From Paenibacillus pabuli (GTDB taxonomy: Bacteria > Bacillota > Bacilli > Paenibacillales > Paenibacillaceae): DNA of 64,000 nt. Below the pieces are notes generated by a model, which saw only the letters and a program-made list of their open reading frames with translations, did no database searches and was not told the origin of the DNA. Positions 27,290 through 34,599 of the stretch are shown here, piece by piece. The stretch covers positions 6,634,001 to 6,698,000 of the forward strand of contig NZ_CP073714.1 of NCBI RefSeq assembly GCF_023101145.1, given 5' to 3'. Each line of letters begins with the position of its first letter. The first letter of the stretch is position 1. Position numbers and translations under genes: made by a program.

Positions 27290-27964
27290 ATGCGTATAAA
27301 AGAGCTTAACTTGTTCACAGATCAAATAGAGGCCATGAAGCAGTTTTACGGTACGTTATTGGAGTTGGCGCTGCTGGAGGAGAGTACATCGTCGGTATCG
27401 TTCCGCGCAGGAGATTCAATCCTTGGATTACAGGAGGCTTCTGATCAGGAAAAGCCCTTCTATCATGTCGCTTTCACGATTCCAACGAATAAACTCGCTG
27501 AAGCCAAGAAATGGATTCAAGCTCGAAACATCTCTTTGCTTTCCAAGGACGATAAGGATGAATTCTATTTTCCCTACTGGGATGCAACAGCTTTCTATTT
27601 CTATGACCCAAGCGGTAATTTGATGGAGTTCATCGCTCACCATTCGTTGGAAAATGCAGTCGACGATGCCTTTGATTCCAGGCAGCTGCTATGCATTAGC
27701 GAGATTGGTCTGCCTGTCGATGATGTTCCTGATACCATAAGCAAAATGAAGGGACAGTATCACCTTGAACCCTTTGCCGGAGACGGAAAACAATTTGCCC
27801 CGATCGGTGACGCAGAAGGCATGTTTATTGTCATCGACAAAGAGAAGCCCTGGTTCCCCGACGGGCGTATGCCTGGTGTTTTTGCCACTGAGGTAAAGGT
27901 TGCAACGGGGCAGACTGGGAGCATTTCGTTACAGAATGGTTTGTACTCTATTGTTTCGATTTAA
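27290..27964 (+). CDS. VOC family protein (two glyoxalase-like modules)
   Basis: A 224-residue protein. The first betaalphabetabetabeta module is at residues 1-115 (LNLFTDQIEAMKQFYGTLLEL; FYFYDPSGNLMEFIAHH), and the second shorter module is at about 130-190 (ISEIGLPVDDVPDTISKM). AGAAGGAGAG precedes the ATG. It sits 22 bp after the LysR gene, likely in one transcript. The function is unassigned within the fold; glyoxalase, dioxygenase and drug-binding members all exist. Confidence 0.85.
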   Translation: MRIKELNLFTDQIEAMKQFYGTLLELALLEESTSSVSFRAGDSILGLQEASDQEKPFYHVAFTIPTNKLAEAKKWIQARNISLLSKDDKDEFYFPYWDATAFYFYDPSGNLMEFIAHHSLENAVDDAFDSRQLLCISEIGLPVDDVPDTISKMKGQYHLEPFAGDGKQFAPIGDAEGMFIVIDKEKPWFPDGRMPGVFATEVKVATGQTGSISLQNGLYSIVSI

Positions 27965-28056
27965 ATCAAAATTCATGTGTTGTGATGAAGTGTGTTGTTT
28001 TTCAAATAAATATCTATGATAGAATAATAGGGACTCTTAAAAAAGGATTGATTCTA

Positions 28057-28086
28057 ATGAAGAAAGCAGACAAGTCAGCCTCCTAA
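28057..28086 (+). CDS. cat leader peptide (9 residues, translation-attenuation sensor)
   Basis: A short ORF, MKKADKSAS then TAA, preceded by AAAAGGA. It ends within the left arm of the hairpin that hides the cat ribosome binding site. Inducible cat genes of Bacillus and Staphylococcus carry 9-codon leaders of the same layout, in which a drug-stalled ribosome opens the hairpin. Length, position and the Lys/Asp-containing start match that model; too short to appear in normal gene prediction. Confidence 0.88.
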   Translation: MKKADKSAS

Positions 28087-28113
28087 TTTCACTTTAGATA
28101 AAAATTAGGAGGC
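28078..28113 (+). promoter_or_regulatory. translation attenuator hairpin sequestering the cat RBS
   Basis: GCCTCCTAATTT (28078-28089) is exactly complementary to AAATTAGGAGGC (28102-28113), with a 12-base loop. The right arm contains the cat Shine-Dalgarno TAGGAGG, seven bases before the ATG at 28121, so the gene should be off unless a ribosome pauses in the leader. Confidence 0.93.
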
Positions 28114-28120
28114 ATATCAA

Positions 28121-28771
28121 ATGAACTTTAATAAAATTGATATAGACAATTGGAATAGAAAAGAGATATTTAATCATTATTTGAACCAACAAACGACTTT
28201 TAGCATAACCACAGAAATTAATATTAGTGTTCTATACCGAAACATTAAACAAATAGGATATAAATTTTATCCTGCATTAATCTTCTTAGTGACAAGTGTG
28301 ATAAACTCAAATACAGCTTTTAGAACTGGTTACAATAGCGAGGGAGATTTAGGTTATTGGGATAAGTTAGACCCACTTTATACGATTTTTGATAGTGTAT
28401 CTGAAACATTCTCTGGTATTTGGACTACTGGAAAGAATGACTTCAAAGAGTTTTATGATTTTTACCTCTCCGATGTAGAGAAATATCAAGGTTCTGGGAA
28501 ATTGTTTCCGAAAACACCTATACCTGAATATACTTTTTCCATTTCTATTCTTCCATGGACTTCATTTACTGGGTTTAACTTAAATATTAATAATAACAGT
28601 AATTATCTTCTGCCCATTATTACAGCAGGAAAATTCATTAGTGAAGGCAATTCAATATATTTACCGTTGTCTTTACAAGTCCATCATTCGGTTTGTGATG
28701 GTTATCATACAGGATTGTTTATGAACTCTATTCAGGAACTCGCAGATAGATCTAAGGACTGGCTTTTATAA
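28121..28771 (+). CDS. cat: chloramphenicol O-acetyltransferase, type A
   Basis: A 216-residue enzyme of the classical CAT family. The catalytic motif HHSVCDGYH occupies residues 188-196, and family blocks such as FYPALIFLVTSVIN and TFSISILPWTSFTGFN are clear. It transfers acetyl from acetyl-CoA to the drug in the cytoplasm as a trimer, conferring resistance. Full length (family 215-220). Codon use is strikingly AT-rich compared with its neighbours, which suggests horizontal acquisition. Expression should be chloramphenicol-inducible through the leader at 28057-28113. Confidence 0.95.
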   Translation: MNFNKIDIDNWNRKEIFNHYLNQQTTFSITTEINISVLYRNIKQIGYKFYPALIFLVTSVINSNTAFRTGYNSEGDLGYWDKLDPLYTIFDSVSETFSGIWTTGKNDFKEFYDFYLSDVEKYQGSGKLFPKTPIPEYTFSISILPWTSFTGFNLNINNNSNYLLPIITAGKFISEGNSIYLPLSLQVHHSVCDGYHTGLFMNSIQELADRSKDWLL

Positions 28772-28844
28772 TAATTAGAAAATGAGATGTCTCACAAGCT
28801 CTTAAAAAATGCATATCGATGAAGAGTAATAACCCGATATGTTC

Positions 28845-28892
28845 AAACGGGACGAAGCAAAGGTCTATCCTGCTTCGTCCCGTTTATGCTTT
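28845..28892 (+). terminator. terminator after cat
   Basis: A perfect 15-bp stem, AAACGGGACGAAGCA with TGCTTCGTCCCGTTT, 11-base loop, followed by ATGCTTTT. Confidence 0.8.
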
Positions 28893-28969
28893 TCCATCAT
28901 GCTTTTCAAATGGTTGGGTGTACCTCCATTTTATCAAGGAACGGTTTCTTTTTGATTTACAATCTAGAA

Positions 28970-29017
28970 AACGGGGCTGTCCCTAGCCATTTTTATGACT
29001 TATGGGACAGCCCCGTT
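28970..29017. terminator. second strong hairpin downstream of cat
   Basis: AACGGGGCTGTCCC pairs perfectly over 14 bp with GGGACAGCCCCGTT around a 20-base loop. The T-tract is weak, so it may be a terminator, an mRNA end or a remnant of an element. Confidence 0.55.
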
Positions 29018-29444
29018 CTAATGTCACTAACTTGCCTGCTAGCTAAATGAAGCATCACCAGTCTAACATTTTATTTTCTCGGTCTATATAGAACTTTATT
29101 TTCTTCTGTCATCTCTTTTTGAAGAAGTTAAAAATAGTTCGCAACTGAAAACCCATGCCACTTCTAACTTTCCTTGTCTTAGGATCGATTTAAAGTTTGT
29201 AACTGAATCTTCTTTTAAATTTTGTAACTTCATATCAGGGTAGTCCATTTCAGTAGATCTGTTTATTGATTCAGTTTCCAAAAAAAATATTTATCCCACA
29301 TCTTAGAATTTCGTAACTTTATGCTCTCAGCCCGACTATACCTTTGATTCTTCATTAAGCTGAGCAACCGGATTCACTCCACCCAGAAGGAAGTCGGCAA
29401 CACGCATTACAACAAGATGTCCAGTATAGGGAGCACAAAATAAA
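29018..29444. other. gene-poor AT-rich stretch
   Basis: I see no convincing gene. Two short minus-strand ORFs (61 and 63 codons) lack Shine-Dalgarno sites, and one runs through a terminator. The base composition resembles the cat gene more than the surrounding chromosome. Confidence 0.5.
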
Positions 29445-29470
29445 GCCAGACCGCTTGTAAGCAGTCTGGC
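29445..29470 (-). terminator. rho-independent terminator of macro-domain gene
   Basis: On the minus strand GCCAGACTGCTT pairs with AGCGGTCTGGC and is followed by TTTATTTTG. Confidence 0.85.
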
Positions 29471-29492
29471 CTGGTGTGCCTTGTATAACTGT

Positions 29493-29942
29493 CTATATTT
29501 TATACAAAGTAACTTCATAGTCTGCAAAAACCTTCCCGATCATCTGCTCTACCACACTCCACTCCCCGTTCGCCAGCCCGCATCCAATGTTGTACGGGAG
29601 GACGACAGACAGTCCCTTGGCCTGCGCTTCTGTCCTCAGGATGGTTAACGCTTGCTCCAGCGCAGCATAGTCCGTATACCGGGTTTTGCTCCTCCCATAA
29701 TCAAGCTGGCCGAACAGATTCGCCGTGTACTTCGCGCCCGTCTGCACCAGCTGGCAGTGTCCAAGCAACTCGTCAGGCGTGTACTGGTCACAGTACTTTT
29801 TATACTCAGGAAATAAGTTCAGATATCGGTCCCGCAGAATCTTCGCAATCCCCGACCCCATCCCCCCCTGACAATTCACCTGATGCCCAAGAATATTTTC
29901 ACTGGCTTCTAATAGATCGCCGTTTATGATTTGGATGGTCAT
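29493..29942 (-). CDS. macro-domain (ADP-ribose-binding) protein
   Basis: A 149-residue single macro domain: IINGDLLEASENILGHQVNCQGGMGSGIA at the start supplies the ADP-ribose loop, and LPYNIGCGLANGEW the phosphate-side loop. Relatives (Appr-1-p processing type) remove or bind ADP-ribose from proteins, RNA or tRNA-splicing products. ATG 29942 is preceded by AAGGAGA; the longer ORF upstream lacks a start signal. It is a stand-alone gene with its own terminator. I see no adjacent ADP-ribosyltransferase or sirtuin that would define its target. Confidence 0.88.
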   Translation of the reverse strand: MTIQIINGDLLEASENILGHQVNCQGGMGSGIAKILRDRYLNLFPEYKKYCDQYTPDELLGHCQLVQTGAKYTANLFGQLDYGRSKTRYTDYAALEQALTILRTEAQAKGLSVVLPYNIGCGLANGEWSVVEQMIGKVFADYEVTLYKI

Positions 29943-30026
29943 GGTTCTCTCCTTGTTGTTGTGACTTGGGTGTTTGGCAGATAGATTGAACTTAAGAATG
30001 TCCGTTCCGGGATAGCCGTGACTACA

Positions 30027-30143
30027 GAGAATGTTTGGCATTCCGGCCGCTGTTGTCCCCAGATTTCTTAATTTGAACTATATTAACAGTAGAAATCCGG
30101 CGACAAAGGCGGACGCTACCGCTCCTCCAGCTCCAAAATTCTC
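30027..30143. repeat. palindromic intergenic repeat, second family member
   Basis: GAGAATGTTTGG...CCGCTGTTGTCCCCAGATTT forms an imperfect hairpin with AAATCCGGCGACAAAGGCGGACGCT...CCAAAATTCTC. The core matches the element at 18433-18629 in both arms. It lies between the macro-domain gene and the CPBP gene end, and its right arm runs up to the CPBP stop. The loop carries AATTTGAACTATA, similar to the terminal repeat of the first copy. Confidence 0.8.
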
Positions 30144-30149
30144 CCCCGT

Positions 30150-30833
30150 CTACAGCGTAGAATAATAGAGAAGATTGAGGCCGTTATACACGATATGCAC
30201 CACGACTCCCGGCCAGATGGAGCCTGTCTTGCGGAACAGGTATCCCACCAGGATGCCGACCATGAATGCGTCTAACAGGATAACGGTGAATCCATGAATC
30301 ACGCCGAAGATTGCAGCGCTGCCTACCACCCCGGCCCATGCTCCATATCGGTTCAGTGCATTGGCAATTACGCCGCGGAATACAAACTCCTCGCTGAGTG
30401 GCGTGAGGATGGCCCCGGTGATAATCAGAATGAAGAGCGAGAGCGGACCGCCTTGCGCTGCCGTCTGGAAGTCCGCCTGGGTGTTGATCTCGGTAATAAA
30501 GTGATAATAGATTCCTTCAATAACAAAGCATCCCCCGAACGCGGCAATGCCGATTACGACCGCCACCAGCAACCATTTCCGTTCAGTCATCCGAAACCCG
30601 AAAGCACGTAAATTGCGAATCCGCAGGGCGTAGGCTGCAAACAAAGCCAGGAAGCCAATCAGACCATTGCCCGCACCTCCGATATTAATCCGCAAGATGG
30701 CTTGCTCATCAGGAAGTTGAAGCATCCAGACACCAAGGATAACAACGCCAACCATATAGAGGAACAGTGCAGTTAGGATCTCCGGCCAGCCGGGCCGGGT
30801 TTGAGGTATTTCAGACATGGATGGACTGCTCAT
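30150..30833 (-). CDS. CPBP family intramembrane glutamic endopeptidase
   Basis: A 227-residue polytopic membrane protein of the Rce1/Abi family. Motif 1 (SEEFVFRGVIANAL), motif 2 (FGVIHGF) and the third conserved His (VVHIVYN) are all present. Some members act in bacteriocin self-immunity or prenyl-protein processing. The start is ATG 30833, with GGGAGG six bases upstream; a 12-codon ORF overlaps it as ATGA. It is divergent from the two-component system at 31074, so it may be part of the same stress or peptide response. Confidence 0.88.
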   Translation of the reverse strand: MSSPSMSEIPQTRPGWPEILTALFLYMVGVVILGVWMLQLPDEQAILRINIGGAGNGLIGFLALFAAYALRIRNLRAFGFRMTERKWLLVAVVIGIAAFGGCFVIEGIYYHFITEINTQADFQTAAQGGPLSLFILIITGAILTPLSEEFVFRGVIANALNRYGAWAGVVGSAAIFGVIHGFTVILLDAFMVGILVGYLFRKTGSIWPGVVVHIVYNGLNLLYYSTL

Positions 30834-30868
30834 TGCCAGCCTCCCGGTAGTGACCATTTTTTACTCAT
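30830..30868 (-). CDS. 12-residue upstream ORF overlapping the CPBP start
   Basis: An ATG at 30868 with an excellent Shine-Dalgarno (GGAGGT, seven bases away) opens MSKKWSLPGGWQ, then TGA. The stop overlaps the CPBP ATG as ATGA. The CPBP ribosome binding site lies inside this mini-gene (in the Pro-Gly-Gly codons). It looks like a leader peptide that couples or regulates CPBP translation; expression is unproven. Confidence 0.45.
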   Translation of the reverse strand: MSKKWSLPGGWQ

Positions 30869-31073
30869 GCTATTAACCTCCGCTTTAATAGATTGAATGC
30901 AACCATCCTTTTCCTCCTACTCCTCTCATCGAAGCTCGAATGTGCTGCTCAGACCTATCCTACCAACCCCGCTGGAACAGAACTTAAACGAACCGATGAA
31001 TTTTTGCTTAATTTTGTCCCCGCTGTTTAGGTTCTGTTAAGATAGTTATGCTATTTTGAAAAAGGGTGAGAAA

Positions 31074-31808
31074 ATGTCAAATCTATCCGCTATTAAAATC
31101 GCTATCGTTGACGACGAACCTTCGATGATCACCATGCTGCAAATGGTGCTTCGCCGGGAAGGTTTTCATCAACTGTACGGGGCTTCCACTTGTACCGAAG
31201 CTCTCAGCCTAGTGCAACGCGTGGTCCCCGATATTGTTCTGCTTGACATTATGCTTCCCGACGGCAGCGGACTGGAGCTCTGCTCCAAGATCCGCGAATA
31301 CGGGAACCCGTATATACTGTTCCTGACAGCCAAGGCGTCCGATCTCGATATTCTAAAAGGCTTCGCCATGGGTGGGGATGATTATATCACCAAGCCCTTC
31401 AACCCCCTGGAGGTAGCCGCAAGAATACAAGCGCGCATACGCCGGTTGGAGCCGGAAGCCCTGGCGTCCGGTTCTGCGAAGCATCCCGATGCGGGAATTT
31501 ACCGGTTCGGCCGCTTTACCATCAACGAGGCGGAGGGCGAGCTGACCGTAGAGGGACAGCCCGTTCCTTGCCCTGCACAGGTTTTCCAGCTATTACTGCA
31601 CTTCTGCAGACATCCCGGAATCGTATTCTCCAAAACCCAGCTCTACGACAATGTCTGGGGGATCAACGGACAGGGCGATGATTCGACCGTGATGGTGCAT
31701 ATCCGCCGCATACGGGAGAGGATTGAACTCGATCCCGGCAATCCAAAGCTGCTGCTTACGGTACGCGGACTTGGCTACAAGCTGGTGAAGGAGCCGGAGG
31801 AGCGATGA
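31074..31808 (+). CDS. OmpR/PhoB-family response regulator
   Basis: A 244-residue regulator from ATG 31074 (AAGGGTGAG upstream; an in-frame TTG at 31056 is less likely). The receiver has the acidic pair IVDDEPS, phospho-acceptor Asp58 in IVLLDIMLPD and Lys in YITKPF. The winged-helix DNA-binding domain covers about 145-240 (HPGIVFSKTQLYDNVWG; VMVHIRRIRERIE). Its last codon overlaps the kinase start (ATGA), indicating coupled translation. The signal is unknown. Confidence 0.93.
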   Translation: MSNLSAIKIAIVDDEPSMITMLQMVLRREGFHQLYGASTCTEALSLVQRVVPDIVLLDIMLPDGSGLELCSKIREYGNPYILFLTAKASDLDILKGFAMGGDDYITKPFNPLEVAARIQARIRRLEPEALASGSAKHPDAGIYRFGRFTINEAEGELTVEGQPVPCPAQVFQLLLHFCRHPGIVFSKTQLYDNVWGINGQGDDSTVMVHIRRIRERIELDPGNPKLLLTVRGLGYKLVKEPEER

Positions 31809-33547
31809 AAATCCAGCAACGTATGGCTTTCCACTTCACGTATCAGTTGATTTTCTATGCTCTGGCAATTGTGACCATTGCTTTGGTTGCCTGCATCCTG
31901 TTCTTTCAGAACATGACCAGTAATGAGATACGCCGGAACTTTCCGGTTGGCGTCCTGCAACAGATTGCCCAAGAAGCCCAGTACAAAGACGGAAAAATTC
32001 ACATCTTCTCCCAGTGGAACAAGCTTATCAAAGAGAAAGAGATGTGGCTGCAGGTGGTTAGTGCGGAAGGAGACGTAGTCTACAGCATTAATACAACTCC
32101 CTACCCCGCACTGCCTGCCTCCTACTCCACCGCTCAATTGCTCGATATCCAGGAGACACGGAGACTGGGGTCTTATGCTGTGCAGACGCAACTGAATTTT
32201 TCGTTCCAGGACCCGCTTCTATATATACTCGGCTATTCAACCCCTGACCTTGACCAGCTCACGGCGTGGTTCAACGCTTACGGACAGCAGGGCATGGTAA
32301 GAAGTGAAGCGGTTCCCCTCTTGGAACAGCAGCTTCGAGAGACTGGCAGTTATCTGCAAGTGATCGACCCTGAGAGTAACACCGTACAAGGCATTGGCGA
32401 TCAAACGTATGTACAAAAGGCATATCGGCCGCTGGATATTCTGGCCATCCAGCAGTCTCCAGACAACTATGACGCGGGTATTGTGGCCCACCGGGACGAG
32501 CCGAGCGGAATGACCTGGATCGTCTATACGCCCCATGCAGCCGGACTCCCTCTGAAGCATCCTGTATTGGAAAACGCAACGCCGAGACTCATCTGGATTG
32601 CGGTACTGATCCTGATCCTCGCTCTGTCGATCTCCATCTGGCATGGCTACCGCTATGGGCGGCCTCTGATTCTGTTCGCAGGCTGGTTCGAACGGATGGG
32701 CCAAGGGCAGTACGACGAGGTGCTGACCGCCAAGGACAAACGTAAGGTATTCCGCCGCAATGGCACTATGCGAACCCGCAACAGGCTCTATCAGGAAGTC
32801 ATTCAAGCCTTCTATCAAATGACTCATCAATTGGCTCAAATCGAGAGGGACCGCAAGAGGCTCGAGAAGGAGCAGGCGGAGTGGATGTCAGGGATCTCCC
32901 ATGATCTGCGCACACCTCTGGCCACGATTCAAGGCTACGGATATATGCTGGAGAAGCTGCCTGAGCAATGGAGCCAAGAGGAAATGCGGATCATGGGTGC
33001 GACCATCCGGGAAAAAGGGGATTATATGCTTGAGCTGATCTCCGACTTCTCTCTAATCCATCAGCTCAAGCAGAGCGATTCCATCATGGTCCGCCGGGAC
33101 ATCGATCTGGCAGAGTTGGTACGCTGCTCCGTGTTGAAGTACGTCAACGATGCCACCATGTCTGAGTATCTGTTTCACTACACCGGGGAAGAGGATTCCC
33201 TGTTGATACAGGGAGATGTAACCTGGTTACAGCGGCTGATGGACAATTTGCTGTCCAATGCGGTCAAGCATAATCCGCCAGGCACAACCATTACCGTCAA
33301 TCTTATCCGAGTCAACGGCCAAGCTTGCATACGGGTACTCGATAATGGGAACGGGATGGATGAGGAGACAATGCATCATTTGTTCAATCGCTATTACCGC
33401 GGAACCAATACCGAGGAATCAACAGACGGCTCCGGACTCGGAATGAGCATCGCCAAAACCATCGTCGAAGCACACGGCGGCGAAATCAAGGTCCAATCGA
33501 AAATTGGGCAAGGCACGGAATTTGAGATTCTTTTGCCCTGCTGTTAG
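31805..33547 (+). CDS. sensor histidine kinase
   Basis: A 580-residue membrane kinase. TM1 is at about residues 12-34, followed by an unusually large extracytoplasmic region of about 225 residues. TM2 at about 262-283, a HAMP-like segment and the dimerisation domain with His366 (GISHDLRTPLATIQGY) come next. The HATPase_c boxes are NLLSNAVKH, DNGNGM and GSGLGMSI. It overlaps the response regulator by four bases. The large sensor domain shows no named fold to me. Confidence 0.93.
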   Translation: MKIQQRMAFHFTYQLIFYALAIVTIALVACILFFQNMTSNEIRRNFPVGVLQQIAQEAQYKDGKIHIFSQWNKLIKEKEMWLQVVSAEGDVVYSINTTPYPALPASYSTAQLLDIQETRRLGSYAVQTQLNFSFQDPLLYILGYSTPDLDQLTAWFNAYGQQGMVRSEAVPLLEQQLRETGSYLQVIDPESNTVQGIGDQTYVQKAYRPLDILAIQQSPDNYDAGIVAHRDEPSGMTWIVYTPHAAGLPLKHPVLENATPRLIWIAVLILILALSISIWHGYRYGRPLILFAGWFERMGQGQYDEVLTAKDKRKVFRRNGTMRTRNRLYQEVIQAFYQMTHQLAQIERDRKRLEKEQAEWMSGISHDLRTPLATIQGYGYMLEKLPEQWSQEEMRIMGATIREKGDYMLELISDFSLIHQLKQSDSIMVRRDIDLAELVRCSVLKYVNDATMSEYLFHYTGEEDSLLIQGDVTWLQRLMDNLLSNAVKHNPPGTTITVNLIRVNGQACIRVLDNGNGMDEETMHHLFNRYYRGTNTEESTDGSGLGMSIAKTIVEAHGGEIKVQSKIGQGTEFEILLPCC

Positions 33548-33582
33548 ATCACGCTAATCTGTCAAGTTCAGCTAATTCTGTA

Positions 33583-33958
33583 ATGAAGCAAAGAATTCAG
33601 GCAATCGGACTTCATTTCACTTCAAGTGAGCAATCTTGAAGGCTCTGCGGAATTCTATCAAAACTATCTCGGACTGGTCCGCTCACAGGCGGGACCACCT
33701 CATGCTGTGGTCTTTGAAACAAAGCCTATTGCATTTGCTCTTCGTGACCTAATGCCAGGAATAGAACTCGGTTCAGGTACTCAGCCTGGACTTGGTGTCG
33801 CTCTGTGGCTTCATGCCCCTGATACGCAAGAAATCCACGACAAGCTTATTGCAGGAGGCGTAAAAATTACATCCGCACCAATAGATCGACCATTCGGGCG
33901 AACCTTTACATTTGCCGACTCAGACGGTTACCTAGTTACCCTTCACAGTAAAGCCTAA
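33583..33958 (+). pseudogene. VOC family protein gene with apparent frameshift
   Basis: An ORF from ATG 33583 encodes the first beta strand of a VOC module (MKQRIQAIGLHFTS) and then hits a stop, while the +1 frame resumes exactly where the fold should continue (VSNLEGSAEFYQNYLGL) and runs intact to 33958. One extra base near 33622-33625 would explain it. The 110-codon remainder, which would have to start at GTG 33626, lacks a Shine-Dalgarno and the first strand. It could be a real mutation or a sequencing error. Confidence 0.6.
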
Positions 33959-33987
33959 TACGCAAATGTATCCAGGGGGATGGTTCA

Positions 33988-34173
33988 GTGAATGAGTTTT
34001 TCATAAGAAAAGTTAATCATCTAGAAACCTGTAAGTTGATGCATCTCGTTGAAGAAAGTACGCGCGAAGGTGCTAAAAGAAACCAAGAGCAATTTTCTGC
34101 TCTTGGTTTCTTTTTACTGATCTTTTTGATTTCTAGAATCTCATCAAGAAAGCACAGCGAGAATAGATACTAA
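33988..34173 (+). pseudogene. probable N-terminal remnant of a GNAT acetyltransferase
   Basis: A GTG-started reading (NEFFIRKVNHLETCKLMHLVEESTREG) looks like the first about 30 residues of a GNAT N-acetyltransferase. It then runs through a terminator hairpin and ends in a low-quality tail. No acetyl-CoA-binding motif is present. It is probably a truncated leftover; the assignment rests on resemblance of one helix-strand region only. Confidence 0.35.
34080..34116 (+). terminator. rho-independent terminator within the GNAT remnant
   Basis: AAACCAAGAGCA-type arm pairs with TGCTCTTGGTTT and is followed by CTTTTT. It supports the view that the reading through it is not a functional gene. Confidence 0.8.
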
Positions 34174-34481
34174 TTATTATCAAAAAAGTGCTGCTAAAAA
34201 TCACATATTAGAAACCATCATTTATTATCCCTTCTCTTTTCCCTAAGCCCCTAGGCAAGCTACCAACGGTGCTCTATGAACCCCAAAGTACAATAAGATA
34301 CTTAGATTGGCCGTTAGCCCATTTCATGGCCCTTAGGAGGACCATATGTGTTGGAGACATATATTTTCCTTGGAAAGCGACAAAAAGGCTGTTGAAAGGA
34401 AATTTAAGCCCCGAGAACGGCCACTCCAATACGGAATTTGTTTTTAATCTTATTAAGACCCCTGATTTTCCTGATTAAACA
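34174..34481. other. unassigned stretch between GNAT remnant and glmS terminator
   Basis: A 69-codon plus-strand reading (34269-34478) exists without a good Shine-Dalgarno or recognisable family. The DNA is neither strongly AT-rich nor repetitive, so it may be a decayed gene. I cannot assign it. Confidence 0.4.
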
Positions 34482-34515
34482 ACAAATGAGCTCAGACTAA
34501 TCTGAGCTCATTTGT
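34482..34515. terminator. perfect 15-bp palindromic hairpin downstream of glmS
   Basis: ACAAATGAGCTCAGA pairs exactly with TCTGAGCTCATTTGT around CTAA. It lies 85 bp past the glmS stop and probably ends that transcript. Confidence 0.75.
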
Positions 34516-34599
34516 ATGTTGGTTAAGAAGTTACAATCTATATTTTTCAGTTACATACTAAATTTAACGCATTCACCTTTGAAAATAAAGATTAATCCC

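Noticed and set aside
29096..29281. 61-codon minus-strand ORF after cat
   Set aside because: No Shine-Dalgarno, no family resemblance, and stops in the frame just upstream; kept only as part of a gene-poor stretch.
29336..29527. 63-codon minus-strand ORF
   Set aside because: It runs through the terminator of the macro-domain gene. Its C-terminal part looks faintly protein-like but is not enough to call a remnant.
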